Shown here: positions 15,414 to 21,991 of the stretch, piece by piece | Position numbering within the stretch: position 1 is the first letter of the stretch | Layout: each line of letters opens with the position of its first letter | From: an uncultured Devosia sp. | Lineage (GTDB): Bacteria; Pseudomonadota; Alphaproteobacteria; Rhizobiales; Devosiaceae | Direction of reading: 5' to 3' | NCBI GenBank assembly: GCA_913775215.1 | Contig: CAJYKO010000386.1 | Span: 1-23,009, forward strand | DNA: 23,009 nt | The notes under the pieces: generated by a model | Databases searched by the model: none | Told to the model about the DNA's origin: nothing | What the model saw: the letters and a program-made list of their open reading frames with translations, nothing else | Made by a program: the position numbers and the translations under genes

Positions 15414-15602
15414 TCAATACTTCGCAGTTGCGTCACTGGCAGGGAAGCTTTCGTCGACAGCTTCGTCCACCTTATCCCAATTTTTCGGTTTGTCAGCCTG
15501 CGCTTCTTCGCCGGCATTGCGGACTTGCACAGGAGATTCCTTCGGGCCTGGCTTCTTGCCGTCCTTCATGGCAGCGGCGTCGTCTTTTTGCTGTTCGGTC
15601 AT
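15414..15602 (-). CDS. Small hydrophilic protein with DESFPASD motif
   Basis: A 62-residue, highly charged, probably disordered protein. The first half is Lys/Asp/Gln-rich (MTEQQKDDAAAMKDGKK). The C-terminus has DEAVDESFPASDATAKY, a conserved short motif (VDE..DESFPASD) found at the end of many small alphaproteobacterial proteins of unknown function. AAGGAA lies about seven bases before the ATG, supporting real translation. It has no signal peptide or membrane helix. It precedes the HWE kinase on the same strand and could be part of a stress response, but that is inference from the neighbour only. Confidence 0.75.
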   Translation of the reverse strand: MTEQQKDDAAAMKDGKKPGPKESPVQVRNAGEEAQADKPKNWDKVDEAVDESFPASDATAKY

Positions 15603-15668
15603 GGCGATTTCCTTGAGCTAGGACCTGAACAACACATCCGCCCCCTCCTCAGTTGCAGCCGGTTCCAA

Positions 15669-15684
15669 CAGAAGCTGGCTTCTG
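15669..15684 (+). promoter_or_regulatory. Inverted repeat upstream of miaB
   Basis: CAGAAGC (15669-15675) and GCTTCTG (15678-15684) form a 16-base inverted repeat with a two-base centre, 14 bases before the miaB ATG. It could be an operator, or an RNA hairpin next to the weak ribosome-binding site (GGTAAAG). No clear -35/-10 pair was found in the divergent region 15603-15698. Confidence 0.3.
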
Positions 15685-15698
15685 GTAAAGAACCGCCC

Positions 15699-17090
15699 AT
15701 GAACCAGATCGCGCCTAAGAAACTCTTCATCAAAACCTATGGCTGTCAGATGAATGTCTATGACAGCGACCGCATGGCCGACGCGCTGGCGCCGCATGGC
15801 TACATGCCAACGCAGGATATCGACGACGCCGATCTGGTGCTGCTCAACACCTGTCACATTCGCGAGAAAGCCAGCGAGAAGGTTTTTTCCGAGCTTGGGC
15901 GTTTGCGCGAGTTGCAGAGCGAAAAGCGCGCCACGGGCGGGGATCTGATGATCGGCGTCGCCGGCTGCGTGGCGCAGGCCGAAGGCGAGGAAATCGCCCG
16001 CCGCGCGCCCGTCGTCGACATGGTTTTTGGCCCACAGGCCTATCATCGCCTGCCCGACATGCTGGCCAAGGCGGAAGCCAATCGGCATATGCACCCCGCC
16101 TTGCGGCGCGCCGTGGTCGAAACCGATTTTCCTGAGGAAGACAAATTCGCCCATCTGCCGGCGGCCAAGAAAGACGTCACCATCGGCCGTGGTCTCACCG
16201 CCTTCCTCACCGTCCAGGAAGGCTGCGACAAGTTCTGTTCCTTCTGCGTCGTGCCCTATACCCGCGGTGCCGAAGTCAGCCGCCCGGTGGCCCAGGTGCT
16301 CGATGAGGCCCGGCGCCTTGCCGATGCAGGCGTCAAGGAAATCACCCTTCTCGGCCAGAACGTGAATGCCTATCACGGCGAAGACGCGTCCGGCCGCGCC
16401 GTCGGTCTCGGCGAACTCGCTTACCTGCTCGCCGAAATCCCGGGCCTCGAACGCCTGCGCTATACGACCAGCCATCCGCGCGACATGGACGACGCGCTGA
16501 TCGCCGCCCATCGCGACCTGCCTTTCCTCATGCCCTATCTCCACCTACCGGTGCAGTCGGGATCCGATCGAATCCTGAAGGCCATGAACCGCAAGCATAC
16601 GGCGGCCGAATATCTGGCGCTGATCGAGCGGATCAAGACCGCGCGTCCCGATATGGCCCTTTCGGGCGATTTCATCGTCGGCTTCCCCGGCGAGACCGAT
16701 GCCGATTTCGAGGACACACTCAAAATCATCCGCGACACCGGCTACGCCTCGGCCTATTCCTTCAAATATTCGACCCGCCCCGGTACCCCGGGCGCCAATT
16801 TGCCCGACCAGGTCGAAGAAGCGGTCAAGGTCGAACGCCTCGCGCGCCTCCAGGAGCTGGTCAATCAGCAGACCGCCGATTTCCATTCGTCCTGCGTCGG
16901 CAAAACCCTGCCCGTCCTCATCGAACGCGTCGGCCGCCAACCCGGCCAGATCGGCGGCCGCTCCCCCTATCTGCAGGCCGTCCACCTCGACGGCTCCACT
17001 GACCTCATCGGCGCGATCCACGAGGTCGAGATTATCGGGACATCCACCAACTCGCTGGTCGGCCGCTTGAAGCAGGCGGTCGCGGCCTAA
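15699..17090 (+). CDS. miaB: tRNA-2-methylthio-N6-dimethylallyladenosine synthase MiaB
   Basis: MiaB is a radical-SAM methylthiotransferase that adds the 2-methylthio group to i6A37 next to the anticodon. The 463 residues contain both iron-sulfur cluster sites. The N-terminal UPF0004 domain has C16 (KTYGCQMNVYDSD), C52 (NTCHIREKA) and C90 (GVAGCVAQAEG). The radical-SAM motif CDKFCSFC has C176, C180 and C183. The TRAM RNA-binding domain covers about the last 65 residues. KTYGCQMN and the CHIREKASEKVFSELGRL stretch separate MiaB from MtaB and RimO. The start at ATG 15699 gives the normal N-terminus; a much longer reading upstream is rejected. The usual neighbours phoH-ybeY-corC are absent downstream. 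Confidence 0.97.
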   Translation: MNQIAPKKLFIKTYGCQMNVYDSDRMADALAPHGYMPTQDIDDADLVLLNTCHIREKASEKVFSELGRLRELQSEKRATGGDLMIGVAGCVAQAEGEEIARRAPVVDMVFGPQAYHRLPDMLAKAEANRHMHPALRRAVVETDFPEEDKFAHLPAAKKDVTIGRGLTAFLTVQEGCDKFCSFCVVPYTRGAEVSRPVAQVLDEARRLADAGVKEITLLGQNVNAYHGEDASGRAVGLGELAYLLAEIPGLERLRYTTSHPRDMDDALIAAHRDLPFLMPYLHLPVQSGSDRILKAMNRKHTAAEYLALIERIKTARPDMALSGDFIVGFPGETDADFEDTLKIIRDTGYASAYSFKYSTRPGTPGANLPDQVEEAVKVERLARLQELVNQQTADFHSSCVGKTLPVLIERVGRQPGQIGGRSPYLQAVHLDGSTDLIGAIHEVEIIGTSTNSLVGRLKQAVAA

Positions 17091-17134
17091 CCGACGCTGT
17101 CGGCATCTTGTCTGATGCTGACGCACTCACCGGC

Positions 17135-17205
17135 TGTCATCCCGGCGAAGGCCGGGATCCATCCTGAGATCGGGAGATGGGCCCCAGGGCAAGCCTGCGG
17201 TGACA
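17135..17205. repeat. REP-like palindromic intergenic repeat
   Basis: It begins TGTCA and ends TGACA (17201-17205), and holds the stem-loop CCCGGC-GAAG-GCCGGG (17141-17156) and an inner ATCCATC/GATGGGC pairing. It is very like the 'tcatcccggcgaaggccggg' dispersed repeats common in alphaproteobacterial intergenic DNA. It lies between miaB and the convergent GNAT gene and may act as a terminator or mRNA stabiliser for either. Confidence 0.7.
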
Positions 17206-17235
17206 ATCGAGTGTGAGCTCACTCCAAGATCGCCC

Positions 17236-17622
17236 CTAAAGCCTGATCAATCCCGCCTCGGTCGGCCTGAACCCGCAGCCCCGATAAAACCCCGCCAAAT
17301 GCGGCTCGAAGTCCACATGCAGCCACTGCGCCCCTCGTGCCCGCGCTGCCCCCTCCGCTGCCTTGACGAGCCGTGTCGCAAGCCCATGCCGCTGATAGTC
17401 GGCGTGCACGCAGGTATCGAGCAGAAACGCATGCACCCCGCCATCCCAGGCGACATTGACATAGCCCACCAGCCGCGCGCCGTCGTAAGCCCCGACATGC
17501 ACAAGGCTGCGCGCCAAAACCCCCCGCCAACTCCCCGGCCCCGCATCGCCCCAGGCCGAGAGCCAGAGTTCGCGTAGCGCTTCGTCGCTTGGACGGGGAT
17601 CAATCTTGATCGAGATAGCCAT
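17236..17622 (-). CDS. GNAT-family N-acetyltransferase
   Basis: A 128-residue acetyl-CoA-dependent acyltransferase of the GNAT fold. Visible parts are the beta4 stretch HAFLLDTCVHADYQRHGLATRLV, where QRHGLATRL is the acetyl-CoA pyrophosphate-binding loop (Q/RxxGxG/A), and the C-terminal WLHVDFEPHLAGFYRGCGFRPTEAG, with the FYRGCGF motif that closes most GNAT domains. The substrate is unknown. I chose ATG 17620-17622 over a TTG five codons upstream because GGGACAG precedes the ATG. Last gene of the four-gene minus-strand unit headed by the FzlA-like GST; the gap to the previous gene is 27 bases. Confidence 0.85.
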   Translation of the reverse strand: MAISIKIDPRPSDEALRELWLSAWGDAGPGSWRGVLARSLVHVGAYDGARLVGYVNVAWDGGVHAFLLDTCVHADYQRHGLATRLVKAAEGAARARGAQWLHVDFEPHLAGFYRGCGFRPTEAGLIRL

Positions 17623-17649
17623 GGTCTGTCCCGCCAAGAGAACAAAACA

Positions 17650-18300
17650 TCACCGCACCGACAGCTTGCTCTTCTGCTGCCCCGCCGCGTCAAAATTGTC
17701 CGGGCTCAGCCAGCGTTCATATTCGGCACGCAGGGCCGGCCATTCCGCTCCGATGATCGAGAACCAGGCCGTGTCCCGGCTCTCGCCCTTGAGGATCATG
17801 TCGTTGCGAAAAATGCCTTCAAAGGTAAAGCCGAAGCGCGTCGCCGCCGCCTTGGAGGGCTCGTTCCGATCATTGCACTTCCATTCGAAGCGCCGATAAC
17901 CGAGATCATCGAAAGCGTGTCGCGCAAAAAGATAAAGCGCTTCGGTCGCGAGCCGCGTCCGGGCCATCGGCAGCCCCCAATAGACGCCGCCGATTTCGAT
18001 CGAACCATGCTCGGGCCGGATGCGCATCCAGCCTTGTTGTCCCAAAACTTTGCCACTCGCCTTATCGATAATGGCGACATAGTGGTCCGGACCTGCATCA
18101 GCCTCGGCAATCCGCGCTTCGAGCTGGGCCAGCGATGTCGGCGCATCGCTGAAAAGCCAGCGATAGCGCTCGGCGCCACCGTCCATCGTGGAAACTTCAT
18201 AGAGATCGGCGGCATGCTTTTGCGCCAGAGGTTCGAGCCGCACATAGCGCCCCTCAAGCACCACGCGCTGAGGCGCCGATTTTGCCGGTTGCGGCGTCAT
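17650..18300 (-). CDS. GNAT-family N-acetyltransferase, RimJ/RimL type
   Basis: A 216-residue acetyltransferase of the RimJ/RimL-like group (Acetyltransf_3). Family signs: the N-terminal VLEGRYVRLEPLAQKHAADLYE, IGGVYWGLPMARTRLATEALYLF (the acetyl-CoA loop region), and YRRFEWKCNDRNEPSKAAATRFGFTFEGIFRN, the standard C-terminal pattern in which a 'W K ... N ... S ... A ... G F' string ends the domain. Members acetylate protein N-termini or small amines; the substrate is not predictable here. The ATG overlaps the upstream gene's TGA (ATGA), which shows coupled translation with the SDR/epimerase gene; a TTG five codons earlier is less likely. Confidence 0.85.
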   Translation of the reverse strand: MTPQPAKSAPQRVVLEGRYVRLEPLAQKHAADLYEVSTMDGGAERYRWLFSDAPTSLAQLEARIAEADAGPDHYVAIIDKASGKVLGQQGWMRIRPEHGSIEIGGVYWGLPMARTRLATEALYLFARHAFDDLGYRRFEWKCNDRNEPSKAAATRFGFTFEGIFRNDMILKGESRDTAWFSIIGAEWPALRAEYERWLSPDNFDAAGQQKSKLSVR

Positions 18301-19166
18301 GAACGCGTCTCCCAAATAGCATCGAGCCCAGCGCGATAATTAGGATAAAGCAGCTCGATCCCAAGCGCTGCCTTGATCGCCTTGTTTGAGACGCGCTTGT
18401 TGTCGCGATAAAAACTCTTGGCCATAGGCGACATTTCCGCCCGCTCGAACGGCACTTCCGGGGGTGGCTCCACGCCCATCTTGCCCGCAGCATAGGTGAT
18501 CAAATCCTGCGGCGGCGCCGGCTCGTCATCGGCCAAATTGAAAATTCCATCGAGCCGCTGCTCCGCCGCGAGTTTGGTAACCCGCGCAATATCGGCCACA
18601 TGAATGCGGTTGAAGACCTGCCCCGGCTTGATCACCCTTCGCGCCGTACCGTCCGCGAGCTTGTCAAAGCTCGAGCGCCCCGGCCCATAAATCCCGGCCA
18701 GCCGCAAAATAGTCAGAGGCACGCCATGCGCCTTCGCATAGGCGATCCATTCTTCCTCAGCTTTGACGCGAAAGTCGGAGCGCAGATTGCGCGGCACGAG
18801 TTCAGCCGTCTCGTCGATCCAGGCGCCGTCGAAATCCCCATAGACCCCGACCGTGGAATAATAGCAGAGCCATTGCAAGTTCGGCATGGCGTCGAGATCG
18901 GCGCGGTGGTGGCGCAGAACCACATCGCCCTCGGCGTCTGGCGCAATGGAGATGACGACATGGGTGGTGTCGCGCACCGCTTCGGCCACGGCCGGACCCG
19001 GCTGCGTGCCATCAAAGACCAGCGCCTCGAGCCCGCTTTCCTTTAACCGAACCGCCTTGTCGGTCGCCCGAACCGTTCCCCAAATGCTAACGGAATCGCC
19101 GCCCTCAAGCAGCAAATGCGCACTGGCTTCCGAGGAATAACCCAGCCCGAAAAATCCCACGCGCAT
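18297..19166 (-). CDS. NAD(P)-dependent epimerase/dehydratase-like (atypical SDR, YeeZ-like)
   Basis: A 289-residue extended short-chain dehydrogenase/reductase-fold protein. The Rossmann glycine motif is shortened to GFFGLGYSS (4-12). The central YYSTVGVYGD contains the SDR Ser-Thr region, and LAGIYGPGRSSFD plus NRIHVADIAR are typical of NAD-dependent epimerases. The usual catalytic Tyr-x-x-x-Lys is not intact: the position expected for Tyr reads within SDFRVKAEEEW, with no Tyr four residues before the Lys. This matches YeeZ-type members that may bind nucleotide without the standard reaction. It starts with ATG at 19164-19166 with GGGGA upstream, 22 bases after the FzlA-like gene. Confidence 0.8.
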   Translation of the reverse strand: MRVGFFGLGYSSEASAHLLLEGGDSVSIWGTVRATDKAVRLKESGLEALVFDGTQPGPAVAEAVRDTTHVVISIAPDAEGDVVLRHHRADLDAMPNLQWLCYYSTVGVYGDFDGAWIDETAELVPRNLRSDFRVKAEEEWIAYAKAHGVPLTILRLAGIYGPGRSSFDKLADGTARRVIKPGQVFNRIHVADIARVTKLAAEQRLDGIFNLADDEPAPPQDLITYAAGKMGVEPPPEVPFERAEMSPMAKSFYRDNKRVSNKAIKAALGIELLYPNYRAGLDAIWETRS

Positions 19167-19188
19167 GACTTATCCCCGGCCGAAATTT

Positions 19189-19866
19189 TCAGAAATCGAG
19201 GTCGGCATATCCCTTGCTAGGCTGCATGGCAACGACGCGATCGTTGAGCAGCGTGCGGAAGGCGGGTCGCGACTTGAGGCGCGAATACCAGTCGGCGGTC
19301 TCGGCAGCCTTGGACCAATCGATATCGCCCATATAGTCGAGCGTCGACAGATGCGCCGCGAGCGCAAAGTCCGCGAGTGTCATCTCGTCGCCCGCCAGCC
19401 ATTTCCGGCTCGCCAGCAGCCAATTGAAATAGAGCATGTGCTCAGCAAGATTGGCCTTGGCTGCCCGCAGCACCGAAGGCTCTGGCGTTGCGCCCTTGAG
19501 GTCACGCTTCGAGATTTTTTCCTCAAAGAGATAGCGCGTCACTTCGTCATTGAACTTCACCAGCATCCACTCGACCAGCCGCCACATTTCGGCGCGATCG
19601 AGCGGATGGGTTGGCACCAATCCGCCAACGGTTTCAAGCGTATAGATATCTTCCACAGCATGGATAGACGCCATTATGCCGATGATCGGCACCTCATCGT
19701 CGGTGACGAGAATGGGCAGCGTCGCAGCGGGATTGAGATCGAGCAGATGCGGCTCGCGCAGCCAGGGCTTTATTTCTTCGACATCCAGCGGCACCCCATA
19801 TTCGGCACACATGAGCCGGATAAGGCGCGAGGCGGGATCGAGCGGATAATGCACGAGCGTTGGCAT
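19189..19866 (-). CDS. fzlA: GST-like protein, probable FtsZ-binding division protein FzlA
   Basis: A 225-residue protein of glutathione S-transferase fold: thioredoxin-like N-terminal domain (MPTLVHYPLDPASRLIRL; LNPAATLPILV with the cis-Pro region) and an all-helical C-terminal domain (WLAGDEMTLADFALAAHLSTLDYMGD). The match to Caulobacter-type FzlA is good from memory: HxPLDPASR-like start, FEEKISKR in mid-sequence, YSRLKSRPAFR and the conserved C-terminal YADLDF. FzlA lacks ordinary glutathione chemistry and instead curves FtsZ filaments and signals to septal wall synthesis. The divergent uppP gene, for lipid-carrier recycling, fits. An ordinary GST remains possible. Confidence 0.72.
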   Translation of the reverse strand: MPTLVHYPLDPASRLIRLMCAEYGVPLDVEEIKPWLREPHLLDLNPAATLPILVTDDEVPIIGIMASIHAVEDIYTLETVGGLVPTHPLDRAEMWRLVEWMLVKFNDEVTRYLFEEKISKRDLKGATPEPSVLRAAKANLAEHMLYFNWLLASRKWLAGDEMTLADFALAAHLSTLDYMGDIDWSKAAETADWYSRLKSRPAFRTLLNDRVVAMQPSKGYADLDF

Positions 19867-19910
19867 GTACTGAACCTGGTTGACGCGCAGCTGCCTTGCT
19901 AGTCCCCCGC

Positions 19911-19939
19911 TTGGCGCTCAAGTCGAACACGGATAAGAG
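19911..19939 (+). promoter_or_regulatory. Candidate promoter of uppP
   Basis: TTGGCG (19911-19916) and TAAGAG (19934-19939) are 17 bases apart, giving a short leader to the ATG at 19979. The -10 is imperfect. The 112-base gap between fzlA and uppP must hold both divergent promoters. Confidence 0.3.
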
Positions 19940-19978
19940 AGGGGCGCAAACCAGCCCATAAACGAGTTAGGGGATCAG

Positions 19979-20791
19979 ATGAACGCCGATCAAGGTCTTT
20001 TTGTGCCGCTGATCCTGGGAATTCTGGAAGGCCTTACCGAATTCCTACCGGTTAGCTCCACCGGCCATCTCCTTCTGGCCGGTCATTTCTTCGGTTTGAC
20101 ACAGCCGGCGACCTTCATCGTCCTCATTCAGCTCGGCGCAATTCTCGCCGTAGTCACCGTTTACTTCGCCAAACTCGGCATGCTCATTCGCGATGCGCTG
20201 ACCGGCAAGCGCTATGCCTGGCAGTTCGCGCTCTCGGTCATTCTCGCCTGTTTCCCGGCCGTCTTAGCCGGCGTATTGCTGCGCGATTTCATCCAGGGCG
20301 ATCTCTGGGAATCGGCTGCGCTGATCTGCTGGAGCCTTCTTATTGGCGGCTTCGTCCTGCTCATCGTCGACCGGCTCGATCTCAAGCCAAAATACGATGA
20401 CATCTACACCTTCCCCTGGCATCTGGCTGTCATCATTGGTCTTTTCCAGATGGTCTCGCTGATCCCCGGCGTTTCGCGCTCCGGCTCGACCGTTGTGGGC
20501 GGCATGCTTTTCGGTGCGTCGAAGCGCGCCGCGGCCGAATTTACCTTCTTCGTCGCCCTCCCCATCATGGTCGGCGCCTTCGGCTACGATCTCTATAAAA
20601 GCCGCGACCTGATCGACACCTCTATCGCGCTCAACGTCGCCATCGGCTTTGCGGCCGCTTTCGTCGTCGGCGCGATCGTCGTGCGTTATCTGCTGAATTT
20701 CGTCTCCCGCTATGGCTTTGCGCCATTCGCCTGGTGGCGCATCGCAGTCGGCGTCTTTGGCCTCGTTGGCATCTATTTCTTCGGCCGCTAA
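19979..20791 (+). CDS. uppP: Undecaprenyl-diphosphate phosphatase UppP/BacA
   Basis: An integral inner-membrane phosphatase that dephosphorylates undecaprenyl pyrophosphate, recycling the lipid carrier for peptidoglycan and other envelope polymers. The 270 residues have the two BacA signatures: ILEGLTEFLPVSSTGHL (15-31) with the acidic E17/E21 pair, and PGVSRSGST (163-171) with the catalytic Arg/Ser. About seven or eight membrane helices are seen, ending in KRAAAEFTFFVALPIMVGA and GFAAAFVVGAIVVRYLL-like hydrophobic stretches. Overproduction of this family gives bacitracin resistance. The ATG at 19979 has AGGGGAT upstream. It ends at a bidirectional terminator shared with the convergent LolA-like gene. 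Confidence 0.97.
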   Translation: MNADQGLFVPLILGILEGLTEFLPVSSTGHLLLAGHFFGLTQPATFIVLIQLGAILAVVTVYFAKLGMLIRDALTGKRYAWQFALSVILACFPAVLAGVLLRDFIQGDLWESAALICWSLLIGGFVLLIVDRLDLKPKYDDIYTFPWHLAVIIGLFQMVSLIPGVSRSGSTVVGGMLFGASKRAAAEFTFFVALPIMVGAFGYDLYKSRDLIDTSIALNVAIGFAAAFVVGAIVVRYLLNFVSRYGFAPFAWWRIAVGVFGLVGIYFFGR

Positions 20792-20800
20792 AGCCCAACA

Positions 20801-20829
20801 AAAAGCCCTCCAAAACGGAGGGCTTTTTT
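20801..20829. terminator. Bidirectional terminator between uppP and lolA-like gene
   Basis: GCCCTCC (20805-20811) pairs with GGAGGGC (20817-20823), loop AAAAC, with A-run on the left and T-run on the right (20824-20829). The symmetric A/T flanks let it end transcription from both convergent genes. Confidence 0.9.
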
Positions 20830-20848
20830 ATTTCAACCATTGGAAGGC

Positions 20849-21484
20849 TTAGCGCCGCGTCCCGGGATCAAGACCCTTATAGGTCGCGGGAATCGAGAAA
20901 TACGACCGGGGAATTTCAACGCCCTTTTCGACGTCATAGAGCGAAAAGGTCAGCTCCGCCCCGCTCGGTTCAACTAGGCTCCACTGCGCCAGGTCCTTGG
21001 TTTCCGTATCGAAAACCAGCGAGACCTGCACAGTCCCTGCGACGGTTTCATCGACCACGGTGATGGTCATGTAGCCATCGGTCGTCGTCACATCGATGAC
21101 ATTGGCATTGAGGAGATCGATCTTCTCGCCCAGGAACTGGCGCAGCGGGATCGTGTCCTGCGGATAGGCGTAATAGGTCTCGTCCTGACGGTTGAGGACA
21201 TAAAACCCGCGTCCGACCGAGACGATCTCTTCCCGGCTCGGCGGATTATAGCGGAAACGCACCTTATCGGGACGCTCGAGAAAGAACGTGCCTTCGGTCC
21301 GTCCGCCATTCGTATCGATTTGCAGGAACCGGCCGACCATGGTGCGGATAGCTGAATTGTGCGCGTTGATTTCGCCAATCAGCGTCTGCTCTTCAGGGGT
21401 CAGGGTGCGGCCCTGGGCAAGAGCCGGCAAGACGGGCGCCAGGGCAAGAGCGACACCGAGCAAAAGAGCGTGGCGGCGAATCAT
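20849..21484 (-). CDS. Outer-membrane lipoprotein carrier protein LolA-like
   Basis: A 211-residue secreted protein with a clear Sec signal peptide: basic RR at 3-4, hydrophobic core to about residue 20, cleavage after PALA at 23. The mature part matches the LolA family: RTMVGRFLQIDTNGGRTEGTFFLERPDKVRFRYNPPSREEIVSVGRGFYVLNR is the classic start in which the substrate signal ligand enters a half-barrel. LolA ferries lipoproteins across the periplasm from LolCDE to the outer membrane. In alphaproteobacteria LolB is usually missing and LolA-like proteins may do both jobs. It is not beside ftsK, its common neighbour. ATG at 21482-21484. Confidence 0.88.
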   Translation of the reverse strand: MIRRHALLLGVALALAPVLPALAQGRTLTPEEQTLIGEINAHNSAIRTMVGRFLQIDTNGGRTEGTFFLERPDKVRFRYNPPSREEIVSVGRGFYVLNRQDETYYAYPQDTIPLRQFLGEKIDLLNANVIDVTTTDGYMTITVVDETVAGTVQVSLVFDTETKDLAQWSLVEPSGAELTFSLYDVEKGVEIPRSYFSIPATYKGLDPGTRR

Positions 21485-21581
21485 GGACAGGATATCCTTG
21501 CGGGTTTTTAGTCAGTCAAACTAGCCTAGGCAGCAATTGCGGCAAGAGGTGGAAAGTTCCACGCCCCAGAGGAGAAGAGCC

Positions 21582-21881
21582 ATGCTGAAGATGACGACGT
21601 GCTTAACGCTTCTTGCAATAGCGTCGACCCCAACCCTCGCCGCGCTGCCACCGCAATACCAGCGGCAGGCTGAATTTACCGCCGTGCTGGATGCGGTGAC
21701 CGAGGCGCTAGGGGTCAGCCGATTGATTGAAGCAATCGAGATGACTGAGCCCGATGTTTTTGTGGTGAGATCGGGCGAGTGTTCGGTGACCGTTCGCATT
21801 GTGGATGCGCCGAGCAAGAAAGAGCCTGGTAGGGTGGGGCCGAGAGAATTCGAGGCTAAGTCTGATGGGGTGGTGTGCTGA
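21582..21881 (+). CDS. Small predicted secreted protein of unknown function
   Basis: A 99-residue ORF with AGGAG about six bases before ATG 21582 and a Sec-type signal peptide (MLKMTTCLTLLAIASTPTLA, cleavage after about residue 20). The mature 79 residues have a helical first part (QYQRQAEFTAVLDAVTEAL, SRLIEAIEM) and a beta-like second part (DVFVVRSGECSVTVRIVD). Two cysteines, one in SGEC and one as the final residue, could form a disulfide. No family recognised. The reading frame and ribosome-binding site are convincing. It is alone between the LolA-like gene and the repeat/IS region, so it may be a short-lived or acquired gene; its GC bias looks like the rest. Confidence 0.6.
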   Translation: MLKMTTCLTLLAIASTPTLAALPPQYQRQAEFTAVLDAVTEALGVSRLIEAIEMTEPDVFVVRSGECSVTVRIVDAPSKKEPGRVGPREFEAKSDGVVC

Positions 21882-21890
21882 AGTGACCCC

Positions 21891-21991
21891 CACCTAGCCT
21901 CCCCCTTGTAGGGGGAGGGATCTTGCAGTGGCCCACCATCATCGCGGAAAGAACCGATGCGTCCCTCCCCCTACAAGGGGGAGGCTAGGTG
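21891..21991. repeat. Palindromic intergenic element with 30-base perfect inverted arms
   Basis: The left arm (21891-21920) and right arm (21962-21991) are perfect inverted complements over 30 bases, with a 41-base spacer. Each arm is itself a small hairpin (CCCCCT/AGGGGG around TGT or ACA). The core 'CCTCCCCCTTGTAGGGGGAGG' is a familiar dispersed repeat in Rhizobiales genomes. It could be a non-autonomous mobile element or a transcription terminator for the small secreted gene. Confidence 0.85.

Noticed and set aside
15054..15698. 215-codon N-terminal extension of MiaB
   Set aside because: Crosses the antisense strand of the kinase and small-protein genes; MiaB homology starts at 15699.
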